Of a stretch of 64,000 nucleotides of DNA, positions 45,093 to 57,506 are shown piece after piece; the stretch's first letter is position 1, and each line of letters starts with the position of its first letter. The stretch spans positions 224,764,628-224,828,627 of the forward strand of contig NC_053040.3 of NCBI RefSeq assembly GCF_002575655.3. Reading direction: 5' to 3'. Below the pieces are notes generated by a model. That model was not told where the DNA came from and made no database searches. It saw only the letters and a program-made list of their open reading frames with translations. The position numbers and the translations under genes were made by a program. This stretch comes from Aegilops tauschii subsp. strangulata (lineage: Eukaryota; Streptophyta; Magnoliopsida; Poales; Poaceae).

Positions 45093-46792
45093 TGTTGGGG
45101 ATCGTAGCAGAAATTAAAATTTTCTACGCATCACCAAGATCAATCTATGGAGTTTACTAGCAATCAGAGGGGAGGAGTGCATCTACATACCCTTGTAGAT
45201 GGCGAGCGGAAGCGTTCAAGAGAACGGGGTTGATGGAGTCGTACTCGTCGTGATCCAAATCACCGATGATCCAAGCGCCGAACGGACGGCACCTCCGCGT
45301 TCAACACAGTACGGAGCGGTGACGTCTCCCATGCCTTGATCCAGCAAGGAGGAGGGAGAGGTTGAGGAAGAAGGCTCCAACAGCAGCACGATGGCGTGGT
45401 GGTGATGGAGTGACAGTTCTCCGGCAGGGCTTCGCCAAGCTCGCGCGAAGGAGGAGAGGTGTTGGGGAGGGGAGGGGCTGCGCCTTGGATGTGGTGTTGC
45501 AGCCCTCCCCTCACCCCTCTATTTATAGGGAGAGGAGGAAGGGGGCCGGCCCCTCTAGATGGGATCTAGAGGGGGGGCGGCGGCCAAGGGGGAGGTGGCT
45601 TGCCCCCCAAGCAAAGGGGGGCGCCCCCCTTTAGGGTTCCCCCCAAACCCTAGGCGCATGGGCCCTAGGGGGGTTGGCGCCCAGCCCACTTAGGGCTGGT
45701 TCCCTTCCACCTACAGCCCATAAGGCCCTCCGGGGCAGGTGGACCCTCCCGGTGGACCCCCGGAACCCCTTCGGTGGTCCCGGTACAATACCGGCATACC
45801 CCCGAATACTTCCAGTGACCGCATGGTGACTTCCCATATATAAGTCTTTACCTCCGGACCATTCCGGAACTCCTCGTGACGTCCGGGATCTCATCCGGGA
45901 CTCCGAACAACATTCGGTAATCACATACAAACCTTCCTTATAACCCTAGTGTCATCGAACCTTAAGTGTGTAGACCCTACGGGTTCGGGAATCATGCAGA
46001 CATGACCGAGACACCTCTCTAGCCAATAACCAACAGCGGGATCTGGATACCCATGTTGGCTCCCACATGTTCCACGATGATCTCATCGGATGAACCACGA
46101 TGTCGAGGATTCAAGCAATCCCGTATATAATTCCCTTTGTCAATCGGTACGTTACTTGCCCGAGATTCGATCGTCGGTATCCCAATACCTCGTTCAATCT
46201 CGTTACCGGCAAGTCACTTTACTCGTTCCGTAATGCATGATCCCGTGACTAACTACTTAGTCACATTGAACTCATTATGATGATGCAATACCGAGTGGGC
46301 CTAGAGATACCTCTCCGTCATACGGAGTGACAAATCCCAGTCTCGATCCGAGCCAACCCAACAGACACTTTCGGAGATACCTGTAGTGCACCTTTATAGC
46401 CACCCAGTTACGTTGTGACGTTTGGTACACCCAAAGCATTCCTACGGTATTCGGGAGTTGCACGATCTCATGGTCTAAGGAAATGATACTTGACATTAGA
46501 AAAGCTTTAGGAAATGAACTACACGATCTAGTGCTATGCTTATGATTGGGTCTTGTCCATCACATCATTCTCCTAATGAGGTGATCCCGTCATCAATGAC
46601 ATCCAATGTCCATGGTCAGGAAACCGTAACCATCTATTGATCAATGAGCTAGTCAACTAGAGGCTCACTAGGGACATGTTATGGTCTATGTGTTCACACA
46701 TGTATTACGATTTCCGGATAACACAATTATAGCATGAACAATAGACAATTATCATGAACAAGGAAATATAATAATAACCATTTTATTATTGC
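45093..46792 (-). repeat. 3' LTR of Copia 2, clipped at the PPT side
   Basis: Matches 52098-53797. At 46789-46792 (TTGC) it joins internal sequence directly, so the last 21 LTR bases present at 53798-53818 and the PPT are gone. TATA box at 45521-45527 (minus). Frames in it (for example 45362-45634) are shadows. Confidence 0.92.
45521..45527 (-). promoter_or_regulatory. LTR TATA box of Copia 2
   Basis: TATAAAT on the minus strand, conserved at 52527-52533. It corresponds to the region from which BARE-1 LTRs are known to be transcribed. Confidence 0.65.
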
Positions 46793-46811
46793 ACTAGAGT
46801 CAATAATCTAG

Positions 46812-49802
46812 TTACATTGTGATGAATCGTACACCCATAGAGTTCTGGTGTTGATCATGTTTCGCTCGTGGAAGAGGTTTAGTCAACGGATCTGCGACAT
46901 TCAAATCCGTATGCACTTTACAAATATCTATGTCTCCATTTTGAACATTTTCACGAATGGAGTTGAAGCGACGCTTGATGTGCCTGGTCTTCTTGTGAAA
47001 CCTGGGCTCCTTGGCAAGGGCAATAGCTCCAGTGTTGTCACAGAAGAGAGTCATCGGCCCTGATGCATTGGGAATAACTCCTAGGTCGGCAATGAACTCC
47101 TTCATCTAGATTGCTTCATGTGCTGCCTCCGAGGCTGCCATGTACTCTGCTTCACATGTAGATCCAGCCACGACGCTTTGCTTGCAACTGCACCAGCTGA
47201 CTGCCCCACCATTCAAAATATACACGTATCCGGTTTGTGACTTAGAGTCATCCAGATTTGTGTCGAAGCTAGCATCGACGTAACCCTTTACGACGAGCTC
47301 TTCGTCACCTCCATAAATGAGAAACATATCCTTAGTCCTTTTCAGGTACTTCAGGATGTTCTTGACCGCTGTCCAGTGTTCCATGCCGGGATTACTTTGG
47401 TACCTTCCTACCAAACTTACGACAAGGTTTACATCAGGTCTGGTACACAGCATGGCATACATAATAGACCCTATGGCCGAGGCATAGGGGACGACGCTCA
47501 TCTTTTCTCTATCTTCTCCCGTGGTCGGGCATTGAGCCGTGCTCAATCTCACACCTTGCAATACAGGCAAGAACCCCTTCTTGGACTGATCCATATTGAA
47601 CTTCTTCAATATCTTGTCAAGGTATGTGCTTTGTGAAAGACCTATGAGGCGTCTCGATCTATCTCTATAGATCTTGATGCCTAATGTGTAAGCAGCTTCT
47701 CCAAGGTCCTTCATTGAAAAACACTTATTCAAGTAGGCCTTTATACTTTCCAAGAATTCTATATCATTTCCCATGAATAGTATGTCATCCACATATAATA
47801 AGAGAAATGCTACAGAGCTCCCACTCACTTTCTTGTAAACACAGGCTTCTCCATAAGTCTGCGTAAACCCAAACGCTTTGATCATCTCATCAAAGCGAAT
47901 GTTCCAACTCCGAGATGCTTGCACCAGCCCATAGATTGAGCGATGGAGCTTGCATACTTTGTCAGCATTCTTAGGATCGACAAAACCTTCCGGCTGCATC
48001 ATATACAATTCTTCCTTAAGGAAGCCGTTAAGGAATGCCGTTTTGACGTCCATTTGCCATATTTCATAATCGTAGAATGCGGCAATTGCTAACATGATTC
48101 GGATGGACTTCAGCTTCGCTACGGGTGAGAAGGTCTCATCATAGTCAACTCCTTGAACTTGCCGATAACCCTTAGCGACAAGTCGAGCTTTATAGATGGT
48201 AACATTTCCATCCGCGTCCGTCTTCTTCTTAAAGATCCATTTATTTTCTATTGCTTGCCGATCATCGGGCAAGTCTGTCAAGGTCCATACTTTGTTTTCA
48301 TACATGGATCCTATCTCGGATTGCATGGCTTCAAGCCATTTGTTGGAATCTAGGCCCGCCATTGCTTCTTCATAGTTCGAAGGTTCACCGTTGTCCAACA
48401 ACATGATTTCCAGGACAGGGTTGCCGTACCACTCTGGTGCAGAACGTGTCCTTGTGGACCTATGAAGTTCAGTGGTAACTTGATCATGATCGTCATCATT
48501 AACTTCCTCTCCAGTCGGTGCAGGCACCACAGAAACATTTTCTTGTGCTGCGCTACTTTCTGGTTCGAGAGGGGTCATCTCATCAAGTTCCAGTTTCCTC
48601 CCACTTACTTCTTTCGAGAGAAACTCTTTCTCCAGAAAGGTCCTGTTCTTGGCAACGAAGATCTTGCCTTTGAATCTGAGGTAGAAGGTATACCCAATGG
48701 TTTCCTTAGGGTATCCTATGAAGACGCATTTTTCCGACTTGGGTTCGAGCTTTTCAGGTTGATGTTTCTTGACATAAGCATCGCATCCCCAAACTTTAAG
48801 AAACGACAGCTTAGGTTTCTTTCCAAACCATAATTCATACGGTGTCGTCTCAACGGATTTCGACGGAGCCCTATTTAAAGTGAATGCGGCAGTCTCTAAA
48901 GCATAACCCCAGAATGATAGCGGTAGATGGGTAAGAGACATCATAGATCGCACCATATCCAATAGAGTGCGATTACGACGTTCGGACACACCATTACGCT
49001 GAGGTGTTCCAGGCGGCGTGAGTTGTGAAACAATTCCACATTTCCTTAAGTGTGTGCCAAATTCGTGACTCAAATATTCCCCTCCACGATCTGATCGTAA
49101 GAACTTTATTTTCCTGTCACGTTGATTCTCAACCTCACTATGAAATTCCTTGAACTTTTCAAAGGTCTCAGACTTGTGTTTCATTAAGTAGACATACCCA
49201 TATCTACTCAAGTCATCAGTGAGGGTGAGAACATAATGATAGCCACCGCGAGCCTCAACGCTCATTGGACCGCACACATCAGTATGTATGATTTCCAATA
49301 AGTTGGTTGCTCGCTCCATTGTTCCGGAGAACGGAGTCTTGGTCATTTTGCCCATGAGGCATGGTTCGCACATGTCAAATGATTCATAATCAAGAGACTC
49401 CAAAAGTCCATCTGCATGGAGTTTCTTCATGCGTTTGACACCAATGTGACGAAGGCGGCAGTGCCACAAGTATGTGGGACTATCATTATCAACCTTACAT
49501 TTCTTGGCATTCACACTATGAACATGTGTAACATCACGTTCGAGATTCATTAAGAATAAACCATTGACCAGCGGGGCATGACCATAAAACATATCTCTCA
49601 TATAAATAGAACAACCATTATTCTCGGATTTAAATGAGTAGCCATCTCGCATCAAACGAGATCCAGATACAATGTTCATGCTTAAAGCTGGCACTAAATA
49701 ACAATTATTGAGGTTTAAAACTAATCCCGTAGGTAAATGTAGAGGTAGCGTGCCGACGGCAATCACATCGACCTTGGAACCATTCCCGACGCACATCGTC
49801 AC
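46812..49802 (-). pseudogene. pol: Pol of Copia 2: integrase, reverse transcriptase, RNase H (one premature stop)
   Basis: An open frame of 898 codons (49802-47106) ends at TAG 47103-47105 and carries on in frame for 97 codons to 46812. GAG-preIN finger: WHCRLRHIG, then CEPCLMGK. Integrase acidic residues: HTDVCGP, RSDRGGEY and a Glu in NGVSERRNR. RT: QMDVKTAFLNG, and YVDD at 47784-47795. RNase H: YVDASFD, STCEAEY and CDNTGAIALAKE. The TAG replaces the Trp codon still present in Copia 1 (near 110), so it is a recent point mutation. The frame begins just after a small duplication that separates it from protease. Apart from that, all catalytic residues are in place. Confidence 0.93.
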
Positions 49803-49859
49803 CTCGTCCTTTGCCAGTCTTCGCTTATTCCGCAGCTCCTGCTTTGAGTTACCCAGGAG
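49803..49859 (-). pseudogene. Disrupted gag/protease-pol junction of Copia 2
   Basis: Direct repeats ACCCAGGAGCTAC(C/T)AC at about 49850 and 49909, and CACCGGTATC copies between them, show a short duplication just downstream of the protease DTG box. It introduces a stop and breaks the otherwise continuous gag-pol frame. Confidence 0.75.
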
Positions 49860-50813
49860 CTACCACACCGGTATCGGTATCAAAATATGAGCAACCGCAC
49901 CGGTATCAAATACCCAGGAGCTACTACGAGCGCTGGTTAGGTACACATCAATAACATGTATATCACATATACCTTTGGTATTGCCGGCCTTCTTATCCGC
50001 TAAGTACTTGGGGCAGTTCCGCTTCCAGTGACCGTTTCCCTTGCAATAAAAGCACTCAGTCTCAGGCTTGGGTCCATTCTTTGTCTTCTTCCCGACAGCT
50101 TGCTTACCGGGCGTGGCAACTCCCTTGCCGTCTTTCTTGAAGTTCTTCTTACCCTTGCCTTTCTTGAACTTAGTGGTTTTATTCACCATCAACACTTGAT
50201 GTTCCTTTTTGATCTCCACCTCCGCTGATTTCAGCATTGAATATACCTCAGGAATGGTCTTTTCCATCCCCTGCATATTGAAGTTCATCACAAAGCTCTT
50301 GTAGCTAGGTGGGAGCGACTGAAGGATTCTGTCAACGACCGCGTCATCCGGGAGATTAACTCCCAGCCGAGACAAGCGGTTGTGCAACCCAGACATTTTG
50401 AGTATGTGTTCGCTGACGGAACTATTCTCCTCCATCTTACAACTGTAGAACTTGTCAGAGACTTCATATCTCTCGACCCGGGCATGAGCTTGGAAAACCA
50501 TTTTTAGCTCTTGGAACATCTCATATGCTCCGTGCTGCTCGAAACGCTTTTGGAGCCCCGGTTCTAAGCTGTAAAGCATGCCGCACTGAACCAGGGAGTA
50601 ATCATCAACACGTGTTTGCCAAGCGTTCATAACGGCTTGGTTTGCTGGGACGGGTGCTTCACCTAGCTGTGCTTCAAGGACATATGCTTTCTTGGCAGCT
50701 ATGAGGATGATCCTCAAGTTCCGGACCCAGTCCGTATAATTGCTACCATCGTCTTTTAGCTTGGTTTTCTCTAGGAACGCGTTGAAGTTGAGGTTGACAT
50801 TAGCGTGGGCCAT
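49860..50813 (-). pseudogene. gag: Gag and protease start of Copia 2
   Basis: 317 codons, ATG at 50811-50813 (MAHANVNLNFNAFLEKTKL). UBN2-type capsid region with QSLPPSYKSFVMNFNMQGM, a Lys-rich tail, a CCHC knuckle CFYCKGNGHWKRNC (residues about 250-263) and the protease box WVFDTGAVAHI at the end. BARE/Angela Gag assembles virus-like particles that package genomic RNA. The end of the frame (LIPIPVW) is foreign and comes from the local duplication at 49850-49910. The copy in Copia 1 has lost everything from the knuckle to integrase. Confidence 0.9.
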
Positions 50814-52083
50814 TTGATCTACAAGACATATTGTAAAGATTTTAGACTAAGTTCATGATAATTAAGTTCATCTAATCAAATTATTAATGAACTCCCACTC
50901 AGACAGACATCCCTCTAGTCATCTAAGTGATACATGATTCGAGTCAACTAGGCCGTGTCCGATCATCACGTGAGACGGACTAGTCATCATCGGTGAACAT
51001 CTTCATGTTGATCGTATCTGCTATACGACTCATGCTCGACCTTTCGGTCTCTTGTGTTCAGAGGCCATGTCTGTACATGCTAGGCTCGTCAAGTCAACCT
51101 AAGTGTATTGCGTGTGTAAATCTGGCTTACACCCGTTGTATGCGAATGTTAGAACCTATCGCACCCGATCATCACGGGGTGCTTCGGAACAACGAACCTT
51201 CGCAACGGTGCACAGTTAGGGGGAACACTTTCTTGAAATTTTAGCGAGGGATCATCTTATTTATGCTACCGTCGTTCTAAGCAAATAAGATATAAAACAT
51301 GATAAACATCACATGCAATCAAATAGTGACATGATATGGCCAATATCATTTTGCTCCTTTTGATCTCCATCTTCGGGGCACCATGTTCATCATCGTCACC
51401 GGCATGACACCATGATCTCCATCATCATGATCTCCATCATCGCGTCTTCATGAAGTTGTCTCGCCAACTATTACTTCTACTACTATGGCTAACAGTTAGC
51501 AATAAAGTAAAGTAATTACATGACGTTTCAGTTGACACGCAGGTCATAAATAAATTAAGACAACTCCTATGGCTCCTGCCGGTTGTCATACTCATCGACA
51601 TGCAAGTCGTGATTCCTATTACAAGAACATGATCAATCTCATACATCACATATATCATTCATCACATCCTTCTGGCCATATCACATCACATGACACTTGC
51701 TGCAAAAACAAGTTAGACGTCCTCTAATTGTTGTTGCAATTTTTACGTGGCTGCTATAGGTTTCTAGCAAGAACGTTTCTTACCTACGCCAAAACCACAA
51801 CATGATATGCCAATTTCTATTTACCCTTCATAAGGACCCTTTTCATCGAATCCGATCCGACTAAAGTGTGAGAGACAGACACCCGCTAGCCACCTTATGC
51901 AACTAGTGCATGTCAGCCGGTGGAACCTGTCTCACGTAAGCGTACGTGTAAGGTCGGTCCGGGCCGCTTCATCCCACGATGCCGCCGAATCAAGATAAGA
52001 CTAGTAACGGCAAGTAAATTGACAAAATCGACGCCCACAACAACTTGTGTTCTACTCGTGCATAGAAACTACGCATAGACCTA
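50814..52083 (-). other. Untranslated leader of Copia 2
   Basis: About 1.27 kb between PBS and gag, as is usual for BARE/Angela, matching 23045-24208 in Copia 1. It carries packaging and translation signals in the family but has no recognisable gene here. Confidence 0.75.
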
Positions 52084-52096
52084 GCTCATGATGCCA
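52084..52096 (-). other. Degenerate primer-binding site of Copia 2
   Basis: Minus strand TGGCATCATGAGC adjoins the 5' LTR. It resembles the initiator tRNA-Met PBS TGGTATCAGAGC with changes. Confidence 0.7.
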
Positions 52097-52097
52097 C

Positions 52098-53818
52098 TGT
52101 TGGGGATCGTAGCAGAAATTAAAATTTTCTACGCATCACCAAGATCAATCTATGGAGTTTACAAGCAACAAGAGGGGAGGAGTGCATCTACATACCCTTG
52201 TAGATGGCGAGCGGAAGCGTTCAAGAGAACGGGGTTGATGGAGTCGCACTCGTCGTGATCCAAATCACCGATGATCCAAGCGCCGAACGGACGGCACCTC
52301 CGCGTTTAACACACGTACGGAGCGGTGACGTCTCCCACGCCTTGATCCAGCAAGGAGGAGGGAGAGGTTGAGGAAGAAGGCTTCAACAGTAGCACGACGG
52401 CGTGGTGGTGATGGAGTGACAGTTCTCCGGCAGGGCTTCGCCAAGCTCGCGCGGAGGAGGAGAGGTGTTGGGGAGGGGAGGGGCTGCGCCTTGGATGTGG
52501 TGTTGCAGCCCTCCCCTCACCCCTCTATTTATAGGGAGAAGGAGGAAGGGGGCCGGCCCCTCTAGATGGGATCTAGAGGGGGGCGGCGGCCAAGGGGGAG
52601 GTGGCTTGCCCCCCAAGCAAAGGGGGCGCCCCCCTTTAGGGTTCCCCCCAAACCCTAGGCGCATGGGCCCTAGGGGGGGTTGGCGCCCAGCCCACTTAGG
52701 GCTGGTTCCCTTCCACCTACAGCCCATAAGGCCCTCCGGGGCAGGTGGACCCTCCCGGTGGACCCCCGGAACCCCTTCGGTGGTCCCGGTACAATACCGG
52801 CATACCCCCGAACACTTTCGGTGACCGTATGGTGACTTCCCATATATAAATCTTTACCTCCGGACCATTCCGAAACTCCTCGTGACGTTCGGGATCTCAT
52901 CCGGGACTCCGAACAACATTCGGTAATCACATACAAACCTTCCTTATAACCCTAGCATCATCGAACCTTAAGTGTGTAGACCCTACGGGTTCGGGAATCA
53001 TGCAGACATGACCGAGACACCTCTCTAGCCAATAACCAACAGCGGGATCTGGATACCCATGTTGGCTCCCACATGTTCCATGATGATCTCATCGGATGAA
53101 CCACGATGTCGAGGATTCAAGCAATCCCGTATATAATTCCCTTTGTCAATGGTACGTTACTTGCCCAAGATTCGATCGTCGGTATCCCAATACCTCGTTC
53201 AATCTCGTTACCGGCAAGTCACTTTACTCGTTCCGTAATGCATGATCCCGTGACTAACTACTTAGTCACATTGAGCTCATTATGATGATGCAATACCGAG
53301 TGGGCCCAGAGATACCTCTCCGTCATACGGAGTGACAAATCCCAGTCTCGATCCGAGCCAACCCAACAGACACTTTCGGAGATACCTGTAGTGCACCTTT
53401 ATAGCCACCCAGTTACGTTGTGACGTTTGGTACACCCAAAGCATTCCTACGGTATTCGGGAGTTGCACGATCTCATGGTCTAAGGAAATGATACTTGACA
53501 TTAGAAAAGCTTTAGGAAATGAACTACACGATCTAGTGCTATGCTTATGATTGGGTCTTGTCCATCACATCATTCTCCTAATGATGTGATCCCGTCATCA
53601 ATGACATCCAATGTCCATGGTCAGGAAACCGTAACCATCTATTGATCAACGAGCTAGTCAACTAGAGGCTCACTAGGGACATGTTATGGTCTATGTGTTC
53701 ACACATGTATTACGATTTCCGGATAACACAATTATAGCATGAACAATAGACAATTATCATGAACAAGGAAATATAATAATAACCATTTTATTATTGCCTC
53801 TAGGGCATATTTCCAACA
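52098..53818 (-). repeat. 5' LTR of Copia 2
   Basis: 1721 bp, complete, with TG...CA ends. Matches 45093-46792 with a modest number of substitutions. TATA box at 52527-52533. Confidence 0.95.
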
Positions 53819-53823
53819 TGTTA
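53819..53823. repeat. TSD tgtta (right copy)
   Basis: Matches 45088-45092. Confidence 0.96.
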
Positions 53824-54342
53824 TACATAGGTCATTCATGCATATCATATTTTATTGCATTTCGTTTCGCGATCCTCGAAATTCTAAGCAACTCAAGGAC
53901 CCTCGGAGAGAGTTGGGGGTTTTACCGTTCTCATATTTGATTTTTTTTTCAAATATCGAAACAAGGATCACTTTGGTTTTATTAATTTTTCTGTCTGAAA
54001 ATATTTCGTATTTAAAATATATGAGAGGAGATAATATGAATTCTCCAAAATAAATGAAATATTGGAGGAAAAATATTAAAATCAATTATTATATTATATT
54101 TGGATTTTATTGCAATTTTATTTGAATTTGGAAAAATATGCGTTTTTCAAAATTGCATTATAGGCCCAGATAAATGTTCACGTTGTCCGCTATATTTTCA
54201 TAGGACCGTGAAAATTTATTTCAGGATTTTTGGAGTCAGTTTAGTATTTCTTTTAATCATTTTTCTGCGCATCGGAATTTTTTTTTAAAAAAATCGAAAC
54301 GACTTACCGGGCCGTGTCCGGCTAGGACACTTAGCCCGGGGC

Positions 54343-54350
54343 ATTATAAG
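54343..54350 (+). promoter_or_regulatory. LTR TATA-like box of Gypsy 3
   Basis: ATTATAAG, matched by TTTATAAG at 61457-61464 in the 3' LTR. A strongly GC-rich gene-like leader follows in both. Confidence 0.55.
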
Positions 54351-56461
54351 CCGCGCCCCCGAGGCCCGAGTCGTCCCAGCCCCCGAAACCCTAGCGCCAG
54401 CGCCGCCCGCCGATTTCGGTCGCCGCGCCGCCGATCCCGCTCGCCGCCGCCGCCTAGCTAGCCGCCTTGCCGCCCCGTGCCCGACCCGCCGGAGCCACGC
54501 CGCCGCCGCACAGCCGTCCCGCCGCGGCCTCGCTGTCCGTCGTCGGAGGTAGCCGCCGCCGCTGCCGGTTTTCACGAGAAAACCGTTCGGTTTTCTTTCA
54601 AAACCCTAGATCTCGTTTTTTATTAGATGATTTTTTCGGTCGGTTTATTCTTTTAGCGGACGTTCGTCTATACGTTATTTTAACGAACGTTGTTCGCCCG
54701 TTAGCTGCAGACATCGAACGTTTGTTCGTTAGCCTGTTCGTCAGTTTTTCTTTTTCCAGGGTTTTCTGCGAATATTTTCGATTGCGATTTCTGCCCTGAT
54801 TTTCGTTTTAGTTTATCTTTTCGCTCGTTTATCGGAATCAGGCGATTCAAGCGCCTAGATCTTCGTCTCGAAGTTCTCTTTCTGTTTAACCAACTTGAAG
54901 AAGATTTTGATATAGTAAAATTTGACTTTAGTCCAGATTAGTAATCGGATCTTGTTTCTTTCGTAGTTTGAGTTTCGTTGCTCCGTTTGATTTGATTCTT
55001 TTTCGAAACCGGAGTTCTTCATCTGAACTTTCTGGTTAGATCTTCTTATTTGAGTTTTACCCGTGCTTCTTTGCTAGAGTGCTTATGTATGCTATTGTTT
55101 GTTTGCGATGGAATTCCCGGAGTGCGAAGCGTGCTACTATGAGTCACTAGGTTTTGTGGACCGTCAGCAAGGCAAGTAACACATTGATCATACTTCTTTC
55201 ATACCCAGTTTTTATGCATTAGTTCCAATCCTCAAACTTTGCATGATTAGGAAGTGTTTAACTTGTGGGTATTGGGAAGTAGAATCTATTGCCCTGTTTA
55301 TTATCAAACCCTTGGGAGTTACTTCTACGTATGCTTATTTGCTATGCTATGCTCGTAGACGTGGTTTGGGTTGAGAGATCCATGACAGATGTGAGATTGT
55401 TAATTAAATGTTAACTTAAGGTGGCAACTTGAATACACATCTGGGTGGATTGCTTGTGGGCACCTGGAGAATCCAGTGTTGTGCTAGGATATCCCGGAGT
55501 ACCCGTGTGATCATCCTAAGGTCCGCCACCCAGGCTCAAAGGGATCATAAGATTTTTCATGCTAGAAACTTCCGTGTGCAGCCACAAGCTATTATGGGCT
55601 CTAGCATAGTTGAGTATGTTGCATGACCTCTTCCAGTGGTGGGCTAGCAGATGTAGAGGGAAAGTAGGTGTAACTGTCCACCCGGGGTTAGAGTTAATGT
55701 TTCTGAAAGACTGTGTCTCGGCCATCCATTTCTCAAACACCATGTAGTGCGAGAAATCCAATGGAGGAGATCGAGTCTTGTGGGGAAAAGTGCGCAAACC
55801 TCTGCAAAGTGTACAAACTAATCATGGTTAGCCGTGTCCCCGGTTATGGACATCTTGAAGTATCTGGTTCTTGGATTATCATATGGATCTCATCACTCTA
55901 AATTAATGTTGTTGGGTTGATAATTACTTTTAATTAGGATTGAGTTGGAGGAACCTTCTCAATGATGTTTCAACTACCAGGATAGTTAAATAAAATATAT
56001 TCCTTTATTGTAGGGAAAAACTTGCTTTTCGCAAAAAAAATTTAACCATAGAGCCTGCACCAGCCATATATGCATATAGTGATAGCCTTTATCTGTTCAT
56101 TATTCTACTGTGTTACATTGCGAGCATATTCCATGTGCTGACCCATTTTCGGGTTGCAACGTATCATGTTGCAGACTTTTCAGACGAGGAGTAAGGTTCG
56201 CGAGGCCATTGTCGTGCACTCAGCTATGCCGTTGGAGTTGATGGACTCACTTTATCTTCCAAGCCTTCTGCTGTTATCTTGTTTAGATGGCCTTAAGCCA
56301 TATTTACTGTAATAAGTTCTCTTTGGAGACTATCGATGTAATAAGTGTGTGATTGCTACTCTGCTATAAATCCTTCGAGTACTGTGTGTGTCAGCATTAC
56401 CGATCCAGGGCTGACACTGAAGCACAGAGACTTGACCGTCTGAGGTCGGGTGGCTACAAGA

Positions 56462-56476
56462 TGGTATCAGAGCACA
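56462..56476 (+). other. Primer-binding site of Gypsy 3 (initiator tRNA-Met)
   Basis: TGGTATCAGAGCACA lies three bases after the LTR end at 56458. Confidence 0.92.
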
Positions 56477-56565
56477 CGCTGAATGTAGGACACGACCACT
56501 AAGAAAAGCCATAGGTCACTCTTCTCTACTCATTTCTGACTCCTCTCCATTTTCTACTCTTTAGG

Positions 56566-57308
56566 ATGGCGGACTCAAGGAACAAGTTTGCACAACCAGA
56601 TGAAGACACACCTTTTGGACGACACTTGAAGGAAGTTACTAGGTACCTGAACATTGGAATACCAAGCTTCACCAAGACCTACACCGCCACTTTACCAGAA
56701 TAGGAGCGCTGCATGATTCGAGTTCAAGTCCCCGGAAGGGCATGCACACCAGTCACTGAGCCCATAGAGTTTCCTTTGATGCACCAACCTGGAGTCTAGG
56801 CAAGAGTATGGCAGCCCACATTGCTATAGGACGTATTGGAGAAGTCTACAAACAGGAGCTGAAAGACACTATCTACCAGATATGTGGGCGCCGAGATGAG
56901 CAATGGGAGATGATCAGTACCTGGAAGGACAGGTCTATTGCAGCTTTCATCCAGGAGTTAAACCAGCAAATTCGACGCCAGGAGAACCAGATGTGCGCCA
57001 ACATGATAGATTTGAAGAAGGCGATGACCAGGAACATGGAGCTAGAAGAGGAACTCAAGTCTACGCCCGACGGATATGAGGAGGAAATCGCAATACTATT
57101 GGAGAAGAATGACAACCTGATAAAGAAGATCGGAGTGTTCATGGGAGACCCCGCACCAGGAAGAGATGACGACGAACCCAAGGAGATATGTTCTGAAGAC
57201 TACATCATCATCGACGGCACCGACTCCGACCCCGACAGTAGTGATGAAGACTATGAAGACGAAGCTGGAGCGGATATTATGGAGTCTTCCACCGATCAAA
57301 ATTTCTAG
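56566..57308 (+). pseudogene. Extra ORF upstream of gag in Gypsy 3, coiled-coil and acidic tail, unknown function
   Basis: ATG 56566 (MADSRNKFAQPDEDTPFGRH) follows an acceptor-like CTACTCTTTAG. The frame is broken by TAG 56701-56703 and a frameshift before 56808, then stays open for 166 codons to 57308. This last part has a helical block with RRDEQWEMISTWKDRSIAAF, a heptad-like segment (QELNQQIRRQENQM through MELEEELKS) and a very acidic C-terminus (SDPDSSDEDYEDE). It has no zinc knuckle, protease or polymerase motif, and is not part of a standard gag-pol. I do not recognise a function. A counterpart seems to lie at the same place in Gypsy 2. Confidence 0.65.
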
Positions 57309-57506
57309 TAGACCACCATATGATCAAGTAGTATTCCCCCATGTATATAGTATAGTCTGAGCACTGTACGATAGTTAGATCGATTGTATGTCCTTGCTTG
57401 ATTGATTGAGTGATATGATATGATTGTGTTTGTCTCATGTGCGTATGGGTAGTGTTTTCTCACTAGACCTCTTTCTATTCTAATCTCTTCCCTCTAAACC
57501 CATCAG

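Larger units (their letters stand above)
45093..53818 (-). mobile_element. Copia 2: Angela/BARE-1/WIS-type LTR retrotransposon, nearly complete
   Basis: Minus-strand, 8.7 kb, TSD tgtta, with LTRs at 45093-46792 (clipped) and 52098-53818. The 5' LTR starts TGTTGGAAATATGCCCTAGA, the well-known BARE-1/Angela/WIS terminus. Gag and pol are nearly full length, with one duplication-frameshift at the protease and one TAG in RNase H. The 3' LTR has lost its outer 21 bp and the PPT. Confidence 0.95.
45060..56458 (+). repeat. 5' LTR of Gypsy 3, interrupted by Copia 2
   Basis: Pieces 45060-45092 and 53824-56458 together give 2668 bp and match 60907-63576. It starts TGTAACATCCCAAATTTTCA. A TATA-like TTATAAG (54343-54350) is followed by a leader with AAACCCTAGCGCC and dense GCC repeats (54385-54560), then a CGAAC/GTTCG-rich stretch (54683-54745). 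Confidence 0.93.
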
